Source: CAVZBW01 sp963773635 (GTDB lineage: Bacteria > Actinomycetota > Acidimicrobiia > Acidimicrobiales > RAAP-2). From it: DNA of 64,000 nt. Where the stretch lies: NCBI GenBank assembly GCA_963773635.1, contig CAVZBW010000005.1, forward strand, positions 124,001 to 188,000. The letters are read 5' to 3'. How positions within the stretch are numbered: the first letter of the stretch is position 1; each line of letters opens with the position of its first letter. Positions 51,640 through 60,243 of this stretch are shown in pieces. Made by a program: the position numbers and the translations under genes. The notes under the pieces are model-generated. The model was given only the letters and a program-made list of their open reading frames with translations, had not been told where the DNA came from and searched no databases.

Positions 51640-52927
51640 ATGGCCCTGACCCGCCTCGATCTTCGCGGCCGTCGCGATGGCCTGAGCGACGTCCTTCCCC
51701 GTCCGCCGGACCCCGGGGCCGGCGTCCACGACGCCGTGGCGGAGATCGTCGCCATGGTGCGTCGCGACGGGGACGACGCGCTCCGCGCGCTCACGGCAAA
51801 GCTCGACGGAGTGGAGCTCGAATCCCTGACCGTGCCGGCCGCCGAGGTCGAGGCCGCGCTGGGCCGGGTGCCCGGAGAGCTGCGGACCGCCCTCGAGGTC
51901 GCCTACCGGCGCATCAGCGAGTACCACGCCTGGGAATGCGAGGGCGCTGACGACCCCGTGTTCCGCTCGGAGGGCATCTCCGTGCGGAGCCTCGTGCGCC
52001 CCGTCGGCCGGGTGGGCTGCTACGCACCGGGCGGACGTGCCCGCTACCCGTCGACCGTGCTCATGTGCGCGGCGCCGGCCCGGGTGGCCGGGGTCGAGGA
52101 CGTGGCGCTGTGCGTGCCGCCCGGGCCCGACGGCCGCATCGACGACGCCACGCTGGCCGCAGCGGCCGTGGCCGGGGTGGGAGAGGTGCACCCCGTCGGG
52201 GGGGCGCAGGCGATCGCCGCCCTGGCCTACGGCACCGAGAGCATCCAAGCGGTCGACGTCGTGGTCGGACCTGGGAACCAGTACGTCGCCGAGGCCAAGC
52301 GGCAGGTGAGCGGTGCGGTCGGGCGTGGCCTCGGCATTTGCCGGCCCCTCGGAGGTCGTGGTGGTCGCCGGACCAGAGACCGCCCCCGAGCTCGCCGCCG
52401 TCGATCTCATGGTCCAGGCCGAGCACGGCCCCGACGGCCTGGCCTGGCTGGTCACCTGGGACCCGGCCGTCCTCGAGGCGGTGGACGAGAGGCTCGACGT
52501 GATGGTCGCGGCGTCGCCCCGGCGCTCGTTGCTCGAGTCCACCTTGGCGAGCGGCGGCTATGCCTGCCTGGTCGACGACGCCGAGGCCGCGCTGGCCGTA
52601 TCCAACGTGGTGGCCCCCGAGCACCTCGAGCTCCTGGTGGACGGGGCCGAGGACCTGCTGGCGCTCGTGCGGTCGGCCGGCGCCGTCTTCTGCGGTCCCT
52701 GGTCGCCAGCGAGCGTGGGCGACTACCTGGCCGGTCCCAACCACGTCCTCCCCACCCACCGCACCGCCCGGTTCGGGTCCGCGCTGCGGGCCGACGACTT
52801 CCGGCGCCACATCCACGCGGTGACGGTCTCGCCCGAGGGGCTGGCGGCCCTGGGCCACCACGTGGCGATCCTGGCCACCACCGAGGGCCTCCCCGCCCAC
52901 GCCGAGTCCGTGCGGCTTCGGGGATGA
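51640..52927 (+). CDS. hisD: Histidinol dehydrogenase (one-base frameshift)
   Basis: Performs the last two oxidations of histidine synthesis with NAD and zinc. The first frame has VRPVGRVGCYAPGGRARYPSTVLMCAAPARVAGV, PVGGAQAIAALAYGTESI and VVVGPGNQYVAEAKRQVSG. The second frame has VASAFAGPSEVVVVAG, AQAEHGPDG-type VQAEHGPDG, VVAPEHLELLV and YLAGPNHVLPTHRTARF with its zinc and catalytic His residues. One extra g in ggg at 52321-52323 breaks the frame; the corrected protein has about 429 residues. It is the first gene of a long his-trp cluster, and its stop overlaps hisC. Confidence 0.93.
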
Positions 52928-54075
52928 GCGGCCTTCCCTCCCTCCGCCCCGACCTCGAGGCCCTGACGGGATACCACTCCCCACAGGTCGACGTGGAGGT
53001 CCGCCTCAACACCAACGAGTCCCCGTACGGGCCGCCCCCGCAGTGGCGGGAGGAGTACGCACGAGAGGTCGGAAGGATCGACTTCCACCGGTACCCGGAC
53101 CGCGACGGCGCCGAGCTCCGCGAGGCGATTGCCAAGCACCACGGGGTCGAGCCGGCGGAGGTCTTCTGCGCCAACGGGTCCAACGAGGTCCTCCAGTCGC
53201 TGCTGCTCGCCTACGGGGGGCCGACCCGCCAGGTCCTCACCTTCGAGCCCACCTACTCGCTGCATCGCCATATCGCCGGCCTGACCGGCACGCCCGTGGT
53301 GTCGAGCCGGCGGGCGGAGGACTTCACGCTGCCGCCCGAGGAGGTGGATGCCGCCCTGGAGCGGTGTGCGCCGGTCATCACCTTCCTCTGCTCCCCGAAC
53401 AACCCGACGGGCCGGGTGGAACCCCCGGGGCTGGTGCGTCATGTGCTCTCGCGAGCGCCCGGCCTCGTGGTGGTGGACGAGGCCTATGGCCAATTCGCAC
53501 ACTGGTCGGCCCTGGAGCTGCGCGGTGCCAGCCCGGCGCCGCCCTCCGACCGCGCCATTCCGTCGGGGGGGCCGGAGGGGGAGCCACCGGGGGAGCCACC
53601 CATCGAGGAGGGCGCCCGCCGGCGGCTCGGGGTCGTGCGGACCTTCTCCAAGACCTGGGCCCTCGCCGCCGTCCGGCTGGGCTATCTGGTCGCGGACCCA
53701 GAGGTGGTGGAAGCGTGCCAGCAGGTGGCCCTCCCGTACCGCCTGTCGACCGCGACCCAGCTGGCTGGGCTGCTCGCCCTGAAGCACGATGCCGCCATGC
53801 GCGAGCGGGTGGCGGCGGTGACCGAGGAGCGCGGTCGCGTGCAGGCCGGGCTGGCGATCCTGCCCGTCGAGACGTGGCCCTCGGAGGCCAACTTCATCTT
53901 GTTCCGTCCTCTCGAGCGCCCCGCCAAGCGAGTGTGGTCCGATCTGCTCGACCGCTCCGTGCTGGTGCGGGACTGCTCATCGTGGGATGGCCTCGACGGG
54001 TGCCTGAGGGTGACCATCGGCACCCCCGAGGAGAACCAGCGCTTCCTCGATGCGCTCGAGGGGTGCCTCCGGTGA
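52924..54075 (+). CDS. hisC: Histidinol-phosphate aminotransferase
   Basis: A 383-aa PLP enzyme with VRLNTNESPYGPPPQW at the start, FCANGSNEVLQSLLLAYGG, FLCSPNNPTGRVE, VVVDEAYGQFAHWS and the PLP Lys243 in RTFSKTWALAAVRLGY. A Pro/Gly/Glu-rich insertion (about 200-232, including GEPPGEPP) before the PLP lysine is not typical. The ATG overlaps the hisD stop, and the stop overlaps the hisB GTG. Confidence 0.94.
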   Translation: MSGLPSLRPDLEALTGYHSPQVDVEVRLNTNESPYGPPPQWREEYAREVGRIDFHRYPDRDGAELREAIAKHHGVEPAEVFCANGSNEVLQSLLLAYGGPTRQVLTFEPTYSLHRHIAGLTGTPVVSSRRAEDFTLPPEEVDAALERCAPVITFLCSPNNPTGRVEPPGLVRHVLSRAPGLVVVDEAYGQFAHWSALELRGASPAPPSDRAIPSGGPEGEPPGEPPIEEGARRRLGVVRTFSKTWALAAVRLGYLVADPEVVEACQQVALPYRLSTATQLAGLLALKHDAAMRERVAAVTEERGRVQAGLAILPVETWPSEANFILFRPLERPAKRVWSDLLDRSVLVRDCSSWDGLDGCLRVTIGTPEENQRFLDALEGCLR

Positions 54076-54690
54076 GTGCGGCGCCGGCCGGCCGGGGCCC
54101 CCGCGTCGCGGTCCGTCAACGCGAGACCAAGGAGACGGCGATCGAGGTGCGCCTCGACCTCGACGGGTCGGGTTCGGTGGAGGTCGGCACCGGCCTGCCG
54201 TTCTTCGACCACATGATCGAGCAGCTGGGCCGCCACGGGGGGTTCGACCTGGTCGTGCGGGCCGACGGGGACCTCCACGTCGACGCCCACCACACCGTGG
54301 AGGACGTCGGGATCGCCCTCGGTGCGTGCCTGGCCGAGGCCCTGGGGGACAAGGCCGGGGTGCGGCGCTTCGCCTCGATCCTGCTCCCACTCGACGAGGC
54401 GCTGGTGGAGGTGGCCCTCGACCTCTCGGGCCGGCCGTACCTGGCCTACGACGTGCCGTTCGCTCCGGAGACGGCGGGGCTCGGGCTCGCCCCCCTTCGA
54501 CCCCCAGCTGGCGGAGGAGTTCTGGCGGGCGTTCGCCACCGCCGCGGCGATCACCCTGCACGTCCGCCGCCGTGAGGGCCGCAACACGCACCACGTCCTG
54601 GAGGCGAGCTTCAAGGGCGTCGCCCGGGCGCTGCGCGACGCCGTGCGGGTGGAGGGCGGGGGCGTGCCCTCGACCAAGGGCACTCTGTGA
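54072..54690 (+). CDS. hisB: Imidazoleglycerol-phosphate dehydratase (one-base frameshift)
   Basis: A monofunctional IGPD of about 205 residues after correction. The first frame has RQRETKETAIEVRLDLDG, GLPFFDHMIEQLGRHGGFDL and DAHHTVEDVGIALG, the metal-binding His clusters. The second frame has FDPQLAEEFWRAFA, ITLHVRRREGRNTHHVLEASFKGVARALRDAV and the end VPSTKGTL. The break is one extra c in a six-c run at 54490-54495. Its 3' end is the first copy of a triplicated segment described separately. Confidence 0.93.
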
Positions 54691-54750
54691 CCGGCCCTGG
54701 ACCAAGGGCAGCGTGTGACCGTGCCCTCGACCAAGGGCAGCGTGTGATCG
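54666..54750 (+). repeat. Triplicated ~28-bp segment at the hisB-hisH junction
   Basis: Three near-copies of gccctcgaccaagggc... followed by a TGTGA stop/start motif begin at 54666, 54694 and 54723 (periods 28 and 29). Each copy ends in a TGA with an overlapping GTG. Copies one and three are 57 bases apart and therefore in the same hisH frame. Confidence 0.85.
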
Positions 54751-55346
54751 CGGTCTGCGACTACGGCATCGGCAACCTCCGATCGGCCGAAAAGGCGCTC
54801 CAGCGTCTCGGCGCGCCCGCCCGTCTCGTGCAGGACCCCGACGAGGTCAAGGGGGCGAGAGGGGTCGTTCTGCCCGGCGTCGGCGCCTTCGGAACCTGCA
54901 GCGCGGCCCTCGCCGCGACGGGGATGGACGAGGCCGTCTTGACCGTGATCGACCGGGGGACGCCGTTCCTCGGCATCTGCATCGGGTTCCAGCTCCTGTA
55001 CGAGCGCTCCGAGGAGAGCGGGGGGGCGCCCGGTCTCGGTGTCTTTGCCGGGGAGGTCCGGTTGCTGCCGGCCGACGTGAAGCGCCCCCAGATGCAGTGG
55101 AACGAGGTGATCGAACGCCGGCCTTCGCCGCTGCTGGCCGGCTTCGACGCACCGCCCTGGCTCTACTTCGTCCACTCCTACGCCGCGGAGGTGGGCCCCG
55201 AGACGGTCGCCACCTGCGACTACGGCGGCGAGGTGGCGGCGGCCTGCGCCCGCGACAACGTCTGGGGGGTCCAGTTCCACCCCGAGAAGTCCGGTCGTGC
55301 CGGCCTGGCCGTCCTCGCCAACTTCGTGCGTCGCTGCGAGGGCTGA
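54744..55346 (+). CDS. hisH: Imidazole glycerol phosphate synthase, glutaminase subunit
   Basis: A 200-aa class I glutaminase that feeds ammonia to HisF. It has VIAVCDYGIGNLRSAEKALQRLG, LPGVGAFGTCSAAL, the nucleophile Cys in FLGICIGFQLLYERSEE, MQWNEV and VWGVQFHPEKSG with the catalytic His and Glu. GTG 54744 in the third repeat copy gives the family start. GTG 54687 in the first copy is in frame and would add 19 residues (VTGPGPRAACDRALDQGQR), overlapping the hisB stop. The next gene follows directly. Confidence 0.94.
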   Translation: MIAVCDYGIGNLRSAEKALQRLGAPARLVQDPDEVKGARGVVLPGVGAFGTCSAALAATGMDEAVLTVIDRGTPFLGICIGFQLLYERSEESGGAPGLGVFAGEVRLLPADVKRPQMQWNEVIERRPSPLLAGFDAPPWLYFVHSYAAEVGPETVATCDYGGEVAAACARDNVWGVQFHPEKSGRAGLAVLANFVRRCEG

Positions 55347-56102
55347 GTGGACCTCTATCCCGCCATCGACCTGCGCGGGGGCACCGCGGTCCGGCTGCGC
55401 CGCGGCGACTTCTCCAAGGAGCACGCCTACGGGGATCCCATGGCTCTCGCCCGGCGTTTCTGCGCCGCCGGCGCGAGCTGGCTGCACGTCGTCGACCTCG
55501 ACGCGGCGCGCACCGCGTCGCCCGTCAACCGGTCGACGGTGACGGCCATCGCCAAGGACAACCCCGCTCGTGTCCAGACGGGCGGGGGGGTCCGCAGCGA
55601 ACGGGACGCCGAGGAGCTGCTCTCCTCGGGAGTGAGCCGGGTCGTGCTCGGGACCGCCGCGCTCGAGGATCCCGAGCTGCTGGCCCGCTGCGCAGCGCGC
55701 TTCCCCGGCCAGGTGGCGCTCGGTCTCGACTACCGCCGCCACCCCGACGGCACCCTGGAGGCAGCCCAGCGTGGTTGGACCGAGGGTTCGGGTCGCTCCG
55801 TATCGGCGGTGCTGGCGTCGGTCGCCGGCCTGGCGCTCGGGGCCATCGTCGTGACCGCCATCGAGCAGGACGGCACGCTCGAGGGCCCCGACCTCGAGGG
55901 CCTCGCCCCCGTGCTGGACGCCACCGAGATCCCCGTCATCGCGTCCGGCGGGGTGGGCTCCGTCGACGACCTCGAGGCGCTGGCCAAGCTGCGGTCGCCG
56001 GAGGCCGGCCGGGCGCTCGGGGGAGTGGTGGTGGGCAAGGCGCTCCTCGACGAGCGCATCGACCTGGAGGAGGCACTGGCGGCGTGCGAACGGTCCGCGT
56101 AA
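55347..56102 (+). CDS. hisA: ProFAR isomerase
   Basis: A 251-aa (beta-alpha)8 barrel that isomerises ProFAR to PRFAR. The first catalytic Asp is in YPAIDLRGGTAVRLRRGDF. It has HVVDLDAARTASPVN, VQTGGGVRS, and the second half's TAIEQDGTLEGPDLEGL with IPVIASGGVGSVDDL. Actinobacteria often lack trpF and use a dual-function PriA. Here a separate trpF exists at 61053, so HisA need not be bifunctional. The GTG directly follows the hisH stop, and the end overlaps hisF by 19 bases. Confidence 0.93.
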   Translation: MDLYPAIDLRGGTAVRLRRGDFSKEHAYGDPMALARRFCAAGASWLHVVDLDAARTASPVNRSTVTAIAKDNPARVQTGGGVRSERDAEELLSSGVSRVVLGTAALEDPELLARCAARFPGQVALGLDYRRHPDGTLEAAQRGWTEGSGRSVSAVLASVAGLALGAIVVTAIEQDGTLEGPDLEGLAPVLDATEIPVIASGGVGSVDDLEALAKLRSPEAGRALGGVVVGKALLDERIDLEEALAACERSA

Positions 56103-56869
56103 TTCCCTGCCTGGACGTGACCGAGGGCCGCGTGGTCAAGGGCGTGCGATTCGTCGACCTGGTCGATGCCGGCGACCCGGTCGAGCTCGCCGCCCGCTAC
56201 GACGCCGAGGGTGCCGACGAGGTCACGTTTCTCGACATCTCCGCCTCCGCGGCCGGTCGAGAGACCATGGTCGACGTCGTGGCGCGCACGGCCGAGCAGG
56301 TGTTCATCCCGTTCACCGTCGGCGGGGGTGTGCGCTCGGTGGAGGACGCCCGGCGCCTGCTGCGGGCCGGCGCAGAGAAGGTCTCCGTCAACACGGCCGC
56401 GGTCGAGCGTCCGGAGCTCGTCGCCGAGATCTCCTCCGAGTTCGGGGCCCAGTGCGTCGTGGTGGCGGTCGACGCCCGGGCAAGGGCCGAGGGTGGCGGT
56501 TGGGAGGTCTGCACCTACGGCGGGCGCACGCCGACGGGCATCGACGCGCTCGCCTGGGTGCGCCGGTGCGCGGACCTCGGTGCCGGCGAGGTGCTGCTCA
56601 CGTCGATGGACCGAGACGGCACGCGGCTCGGGTTCGACCTGGCGTTGACCCGCCGGGTCGTCGACGCCGTCCCGATCCCCGTGGTGGCCTCGGGGGGGGT
56701 CGGGACGCTCGATCACCTGGTCGAGGGCGCCACCATCGGCGGCGCCGACGCCGTGCTCGCCGCCTCGATCTTCCACCGTCGCGAATTCACCGTGGCCGAG
56801 GCCAAGGCCCACCTGAGCGCGCACGGCGTCACCGTCCGCCCGGTGCCCCAGGTGGCGGATCGGGCCTGA
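56084..56869 (+). CDS. hisF: Imidazole glycerol phosphate synthase, cyclase subunit
   Basis: A 261-aa barrel that makes IGP and AICAR. It has VIPCLDVTEGRVVKGVRFVDLVDAGDPVELA with the first catalytic Asp, FLDISASAAGRETM, IPFTVGGGVRSVEDARRLL, VVVAVDAR with the second Asp, TPTGIDALAWVRR and MDRDGTRLGFDL. The GTG start lies inside the end of hisA. It works with HisH encoded two genes upstream. Confidence 0.95.
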   Translation: MRTVRVIPCLDVTEGRVVKGVRFVDLVDAGDPVELAARYDAEGADEVTFLDISASAAGRETMVDVVARTAEQVFIPFTVGGGVRSVEDARRLLRAGAEKVSVNTAAVERPELVAEISSEFGAQCVVVAVDARARAEGGGWEVCTYGGRTPTGIDALAWVRRCADLGAGEVLLTSMDRDGTRLGFDLALTRRVVDAVPIPVVASGGVGTLDHLVEGATIGGADAVLAASIFHRREFTVAEAKAHLSAHGVTVRPVPQVADRA

Positions 56870-56910
56870 CCCGTGCATGGCGGCCCCGCTCCGTGCGGTA
56901 CTTTGCCTAG

Positions 56911-57255
56911 GTGGCAGGCAGTGACGAATATCCGGTGAGCGGCCCAAAGCAACCGATCACCGTCCTCTTCGACCGAGTCTTGGTGCAGATCGGCCAGGGC
57001 GAGGGCGAGCGCCGATCGCGGGCGGGCATCGTGATCCCGGCGACCGCACAGGTCGCCCGGCGCCTGGTGTGGGCAGAGGCGGTGGCCGTCGGTCCCCATG
57101 TGCGTGCGGTCAAGCCCGGCGACAAGGTGCTGTTCAACCCCGAGGACCGATTCGAGTTCGAGCTGCAGGGGGACGAGTACGTGATCCTGCGCGAGCGCGA
57201 CATCCATGCCGTCGCCTCCGAGCGGATCGACGGCGGGACGGGTCTGTACCTGTGA
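56911..57255 (+). CDS. GroES/Cpn10-family protein
   Basis: A 114-aa beta-barrel protein with the Cpn10 layout ITVLFDRVLVQ, then a mobile-loop region RRSRAGIVIPATAQVARRLVWAEAVAVGPHVRAVKPGDKVLFNPED and DEYVILRERDIHAV. It differs from true GroES in the mobile loop (no clear hydrophobic IVL tripeptide) and in the VWAEAVAVG strand. It has no GroEL beside it. It sits inside the his genes, with its stop overlapping the hisI GTG. It may be a specialised co-chaperone, but its partner is unknown. Confidence 0.82.
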   Translation: MAGSDEYPVSGPKQPITVLFDRVLVQIGQGEGERRSRAGIVIPATAQVARRLVWAEAVAVGPHVRAVKPGDKVLFNPEDRFEFELQGDEYVILRERDIHAVASERIDGGTGLYL

Positions 57256-57668
57256 GCACGACCCCTGCAGACACGGCTTCCGCGGGGCTCACGTTCGCGG
57301 AGCTCGTGACCGGGGAGCCGCTCGACCCGGGCCAGGTCTCTTTCGGTCCCGACGGGCTGGTGCCGGCCGTGGTCCAAGACGTCCGTGACGGCGCCGTGCT
57401 GATGGTGGCCCACATGAACCGGGAGTCGTTGCGGCGCACCCTCGAGACCGGCCGCACCTGGTTTTGGAGCAGGAGCCGTCAGGAGCTGTGGCCCAAGGGC
57501 GAGACCTCGGGCGAGCGCCAGGACGTCCACGAGATCCGGGTGGACTGCGACGCCGACGTCCTGATCGTGATCGTGACCCAGCACGGCCAGGGCGCGTGCC
57601 ACACGGGCAACCGGTCCTGCTTCTACCGCCGCCTCGAGCCATCCCCCTCGAGGGCGCCGGGGACGTGA
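57252..57668 (+). CDS. hisI: Phosphoribosyl-AMP cyclohydrolase
   Basis: A 138-aa monofunctional HisI that opens the adenine ring of PR-AMP with zinc and magnesium. It has PAVVQDVRDGAVLMVAHMNRESLRRTLETGRTWFWSRSRQELWPKGETSG, the metal Asp cluster in VDCDADVLIVIV and the zinc Cys/His in ACHTGNRSCFYR. There is no HisE domain. The GTG overlaps the GroES-like gene and the stop overlaps trpE, so histidine and tryptophan genes are joined here. Confidence 0.94.
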   Translation: MSTTPADTASAGLTFAELVTGEPLDPGQVSFGPDGLVPAVVQDVRDGAVLMVAHMNRESLRRTLETGRTWFWSRSRQELWPKGETSGERQDVHEIRVDCDADVLIVIVTQHGQGACHTGNRSCFYRRLEPSPSRAPGT

Positions 57669-60217
57669 GCCGCAACGGGCCCGAGCTCGGGGCGCACCCG
57701 GGGCCCGAGGAGTTTCGGGCGCTGGCCGAGGACCACGCGGTGGTCCCGGTGTGGTGCGAGATGGTCGCCGACACCCTCACCCCCGTGGGGGCGTTCCTGC
57801 AGCTCGTGGGCGACCGCCCGGGCTTCCTGCTCGAATCGGTGGAGGGCGGGGAACGCTGGGGGCGCTACTCCTTCGTCGGACGCTCGCCCCTCGGCACCAT
57901 CGTTCGGGACCGCTCGGGCGTCCATGTCGAGGGCGACGTGGCGCTGCCGCAGGAGGTGTCCGGGGTCCTCGAAGCGCTCCGGGCCGTCCTCGCCGCCTAC
58001 CGGTCCCCGAGCATGCCCGGCCTCCCCCCGCTGCACGGCGGCCTCGTCGGCTACCTCGGCTACGACGTGGTCCGGGAGATCGAGCGCCTCCCCGAGGTGC
58101 CCCCGGACGACCTCGGCTTCCCCGACGCCGCCCTGGCGGTGATCGGCCAGCTCGCCGCGTTCGACCACTGGGGCCAGCGCGTGCTCCTGGTGGACAACGT
58201 GATCGTCCCCGAGGACCGGGACCCGCTGGCGCTCGAGTCCGCCCGCGCCGAGGCGGTCCGCCGGCTGGGCGAGATGGCGCGGGAATGCTGCCGGCCCCTG
58301 GGGACGGTGCCCGCAGCCGTGCCGGAGAAGGGCGCCGAGCTGGCGGCGGCCCGGCGGACGATGACGTCGGAGTCCTACCGCCTGGCCGTCCAAGCGGCCA
58401 AGGAGCACATCTACGCCGGGGACATCTTTCAAGTGGTCCTCTCGCAGCGCTTCGACCTCGAGCTCGACGCCCATCCTTTCGACGTCTACCGGGCCCTACG
58501 GCTGCTCAACCCGAGCCCCTATCTCTACTTCCTGCGTTTCCCCGAGGTGGTGGTGGTCGGGTCCTCGCCCGAGCCCATGGTGCGCCTGCGCGACGGGCTG
58601 GTGACCTCGCGCCCGATCGCCGGATCCCGGCCGAGGGGTGCCACCGAGGAGGATGACCGCCGCCTGGCAGGGGAGCTCTCGGAGGACCCGAAGGAGCTGG
58701 CGGAGCACGTGATGCTCGTGGACCTGGCGCGCAACGACGTGGGCCGGGTGGCGCGCTTTGGGACCGAGCGCGTCGAGGAGCTCATGACCGTCGAGCGCTA
58801 CAGCCACATCATGCACCTGACGTCGCAGGTGAGCGGCGAGCTGGCTCCGGACCGGGATTCCGTCGACGTCCTACGGGCCACGCTGCCCGCCGGCACGCTC
58901 TCCGGCGCGCCCAAGGTCCGGGCCATGGAGATCATCGACGAGCTGGAGCCGACCAAGCGGGGCATCTACGGGGGCATCGTCGGGTATTTCGACTTCTCCG
59001 GCAACCTCGATACGGCGATCGCCATCCGGACGCTCGTGACCACCCCGGACGGCCGGGCGACGGTGCAGGCGGGTGCCGGGATCGTCGCGGACAGCGATCC
59101 CGCCAGCGAGGACGCCGAGTGCGCGCACAAGGCCGCCGCGCTCCTCGCTGCGGTGGCAGCGGCTCGCCAGCTCACCGCGGCGCGCGACGCGGCAGGGGGG
59201 GACCGCGCTCCCGCGAACCTGGAGGCGGGGCCCGGCTGGGGCGAGGACGACCTCGAGGACTACCGGGCGCTGCTCGACGGGGCGACGGCACACGATCGGG
59301 CGCGGGACTTCGTACGGGTCGGCGGTCCGGAGGCCGCCTCCTATCTGCAGGGGCAATGTAGCCAGGACGTCCTGGGCCTGGGGGACGGGGAGGCCGCCGA
59401 GGCCCTGCTGCTCGCTCCCGATGGCCATCTCGACGCGCTGGTGCGCGTGCTGCGGCTGGGCGAGGAGGAGTTCGTCCTCGACGTGGACGGTGGATTTGGG
59501 AACGCCGTGATCGAGCGGCTGACGCGGTTCAAGCTGCGAACACGGGTGGAGATCGAGGCGCTCGACTGGAGGTGCCTGGCCCTGCGGGGCCCCGAGGTCG
59601 GCACCGCCGTGGCGACCGGTGGCATCGGTGGCATCGCTGGAGCGCTGCCGGTCGACTGGCCCGGGTGGTCCGGCGTGGACCTCGTCGGCCCGGACCCTGC
59701 GTCGGGCGCCCCCGGTGGGTTGCACCCGTGTGGGCCGACGGCCTGGCACGCCCGACGCATCGAGGTCGGCGTGCCCGAGATGGGCTCGGAGCTCGATGCC
59801 AAGACCATCGCGGCCGAGGCGGACCTGGTGGCACGGACGGTCAGCTTCACCAAGGGCTGCTACACGGGGCAGGAGCTGGTCGCCCGGCTCGACGCGCGGG
59901 GCAATCGGGTGCCGCGCCGGCTCCGGGGCCTCGTCCTGGACGCCGCCGCGGCGGGCTCGACCCCGCCGCTCCGCTCAGAGCAGCTGGTCGGGGCCCTCCT
60001 GGAGGACCCGGGCAGCGGCAAGTCGGTGGGCCGGATCACCTCGGCGGCATGGAGCCCGACGCTCGGTGGGCTGGTGGCCCTGGCCTACGTCCACCGCTCG
60101 GTGGCCGTGCCGGGCAAGGTGTCGGTGGTCGGTGTGGGCTCGGAGGCAGAGCCGGCCGGCACGGCGGTCCTCGCCCACGCCGAGGCGCGTGAGCTCCCCC
60201 TGGTCGGGGCCTCCTGA
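57665..60217 (+). CDS. trpE: Anthranilate synthase component I fused to YgfZ/GcvT-like folate-binding protein
   Basis: An 850-aa product. Residues 1-510 are TrpE: GFLLESVEGGERWGRYSFVG, HGGLVGYLGYDVVREIE, AGDIFQVVLSQRFD, PSPYLYFLRF, RPIAGSRPRGATEEDD, LVDLARNDVGRVARFG, LPAGTLSGAPKVRAMEIIDELEP and ATVQAGAGIVADSDP. After a linker, residues from about 530 form a YgfZ-like protein: DYRALLDGATAHDRARDFVRVGG, ASYLQGQCSQDV and the diagnostic KGCYTGQELVARL (K730-E737). YgfZ helps assemble or repair certain iron-sulfur enzymes with folate. No stop codon exists in any forward frame from 59101 to 59280, so one indel cannot create the fusion. No trpG is present. Confidence 0.9.
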   Translation: MSRNGPELGAHPGPEEFRALAEDHAVVPVWCEMVADTLTPVGAFLQLVGDRPGFLLESVEGGERWGRYSFVGRSPLGTIVRDRSGVHVEGDVALPQEVSGVLEALRAVLAAYRSPSMPGLPPLHGGLVGYLGYDVVREIERLPEVPPDDLGFPDAALAVIGQLAAFDHWGQRVLLVDNVIVPEDRDPLALESARAEAVRRLGEMARECCRPLGTVPAAVPEKGAELAAARRTMTSESYRLAVQAAKEHIYAGDIFQVVLSQRFDLELDAHPFDVYRALRLLNPSPYLYFLRFPEVVVVGSSPEPMVRLRDGLVTSRPIAGSRPRGATEEDDRRLAGELSEDPKELAEHVMLVDLARNDVGRVARFGTERVEELMTVERYSHIMHLTSQVSGELAPDRDSVDVLRATLPAGTLSGAPKVRAMEIIDELEPTKRGIYGGIVGYFDFSGNLDTAIAIRTLVTTPDGRATVQAGAGIVADSDPASEDAECAHKAAALLAAVAAARQLTAARDAAGGDRAPANLEAGPGWGEDDLEDYRALLDGATAHDRARDFVRVGGPEAASYLQGQCSQDVLGLGDGEAAEALLLAPDGHLDALVRVLRLGEEEFVLDVDGGFGNAVIERLTRFKLRTRVEIEALDWRCLALRGPEVGTAVATGGIGGIAGALPVDWPGWSGVDLVGPDPASGAPGGLHPCGPTAWHARRIEVGVPEMGSELDAKTIAAEADLVARTVSFTKGCYTGQELVARLDARGNRVPRRLRGLVLDAAAAGSTPPLRSEQLVGALLEDPGSGKSVGRITSAAWSPTLGGLVALAYVHRSVAVPGKVSVVGVGSEAEPAGTAVLAHAEARELPLVGAS

Positions 60218-60243
60218 ACCGCCCCCGGTACTCTGGAGCGGCC

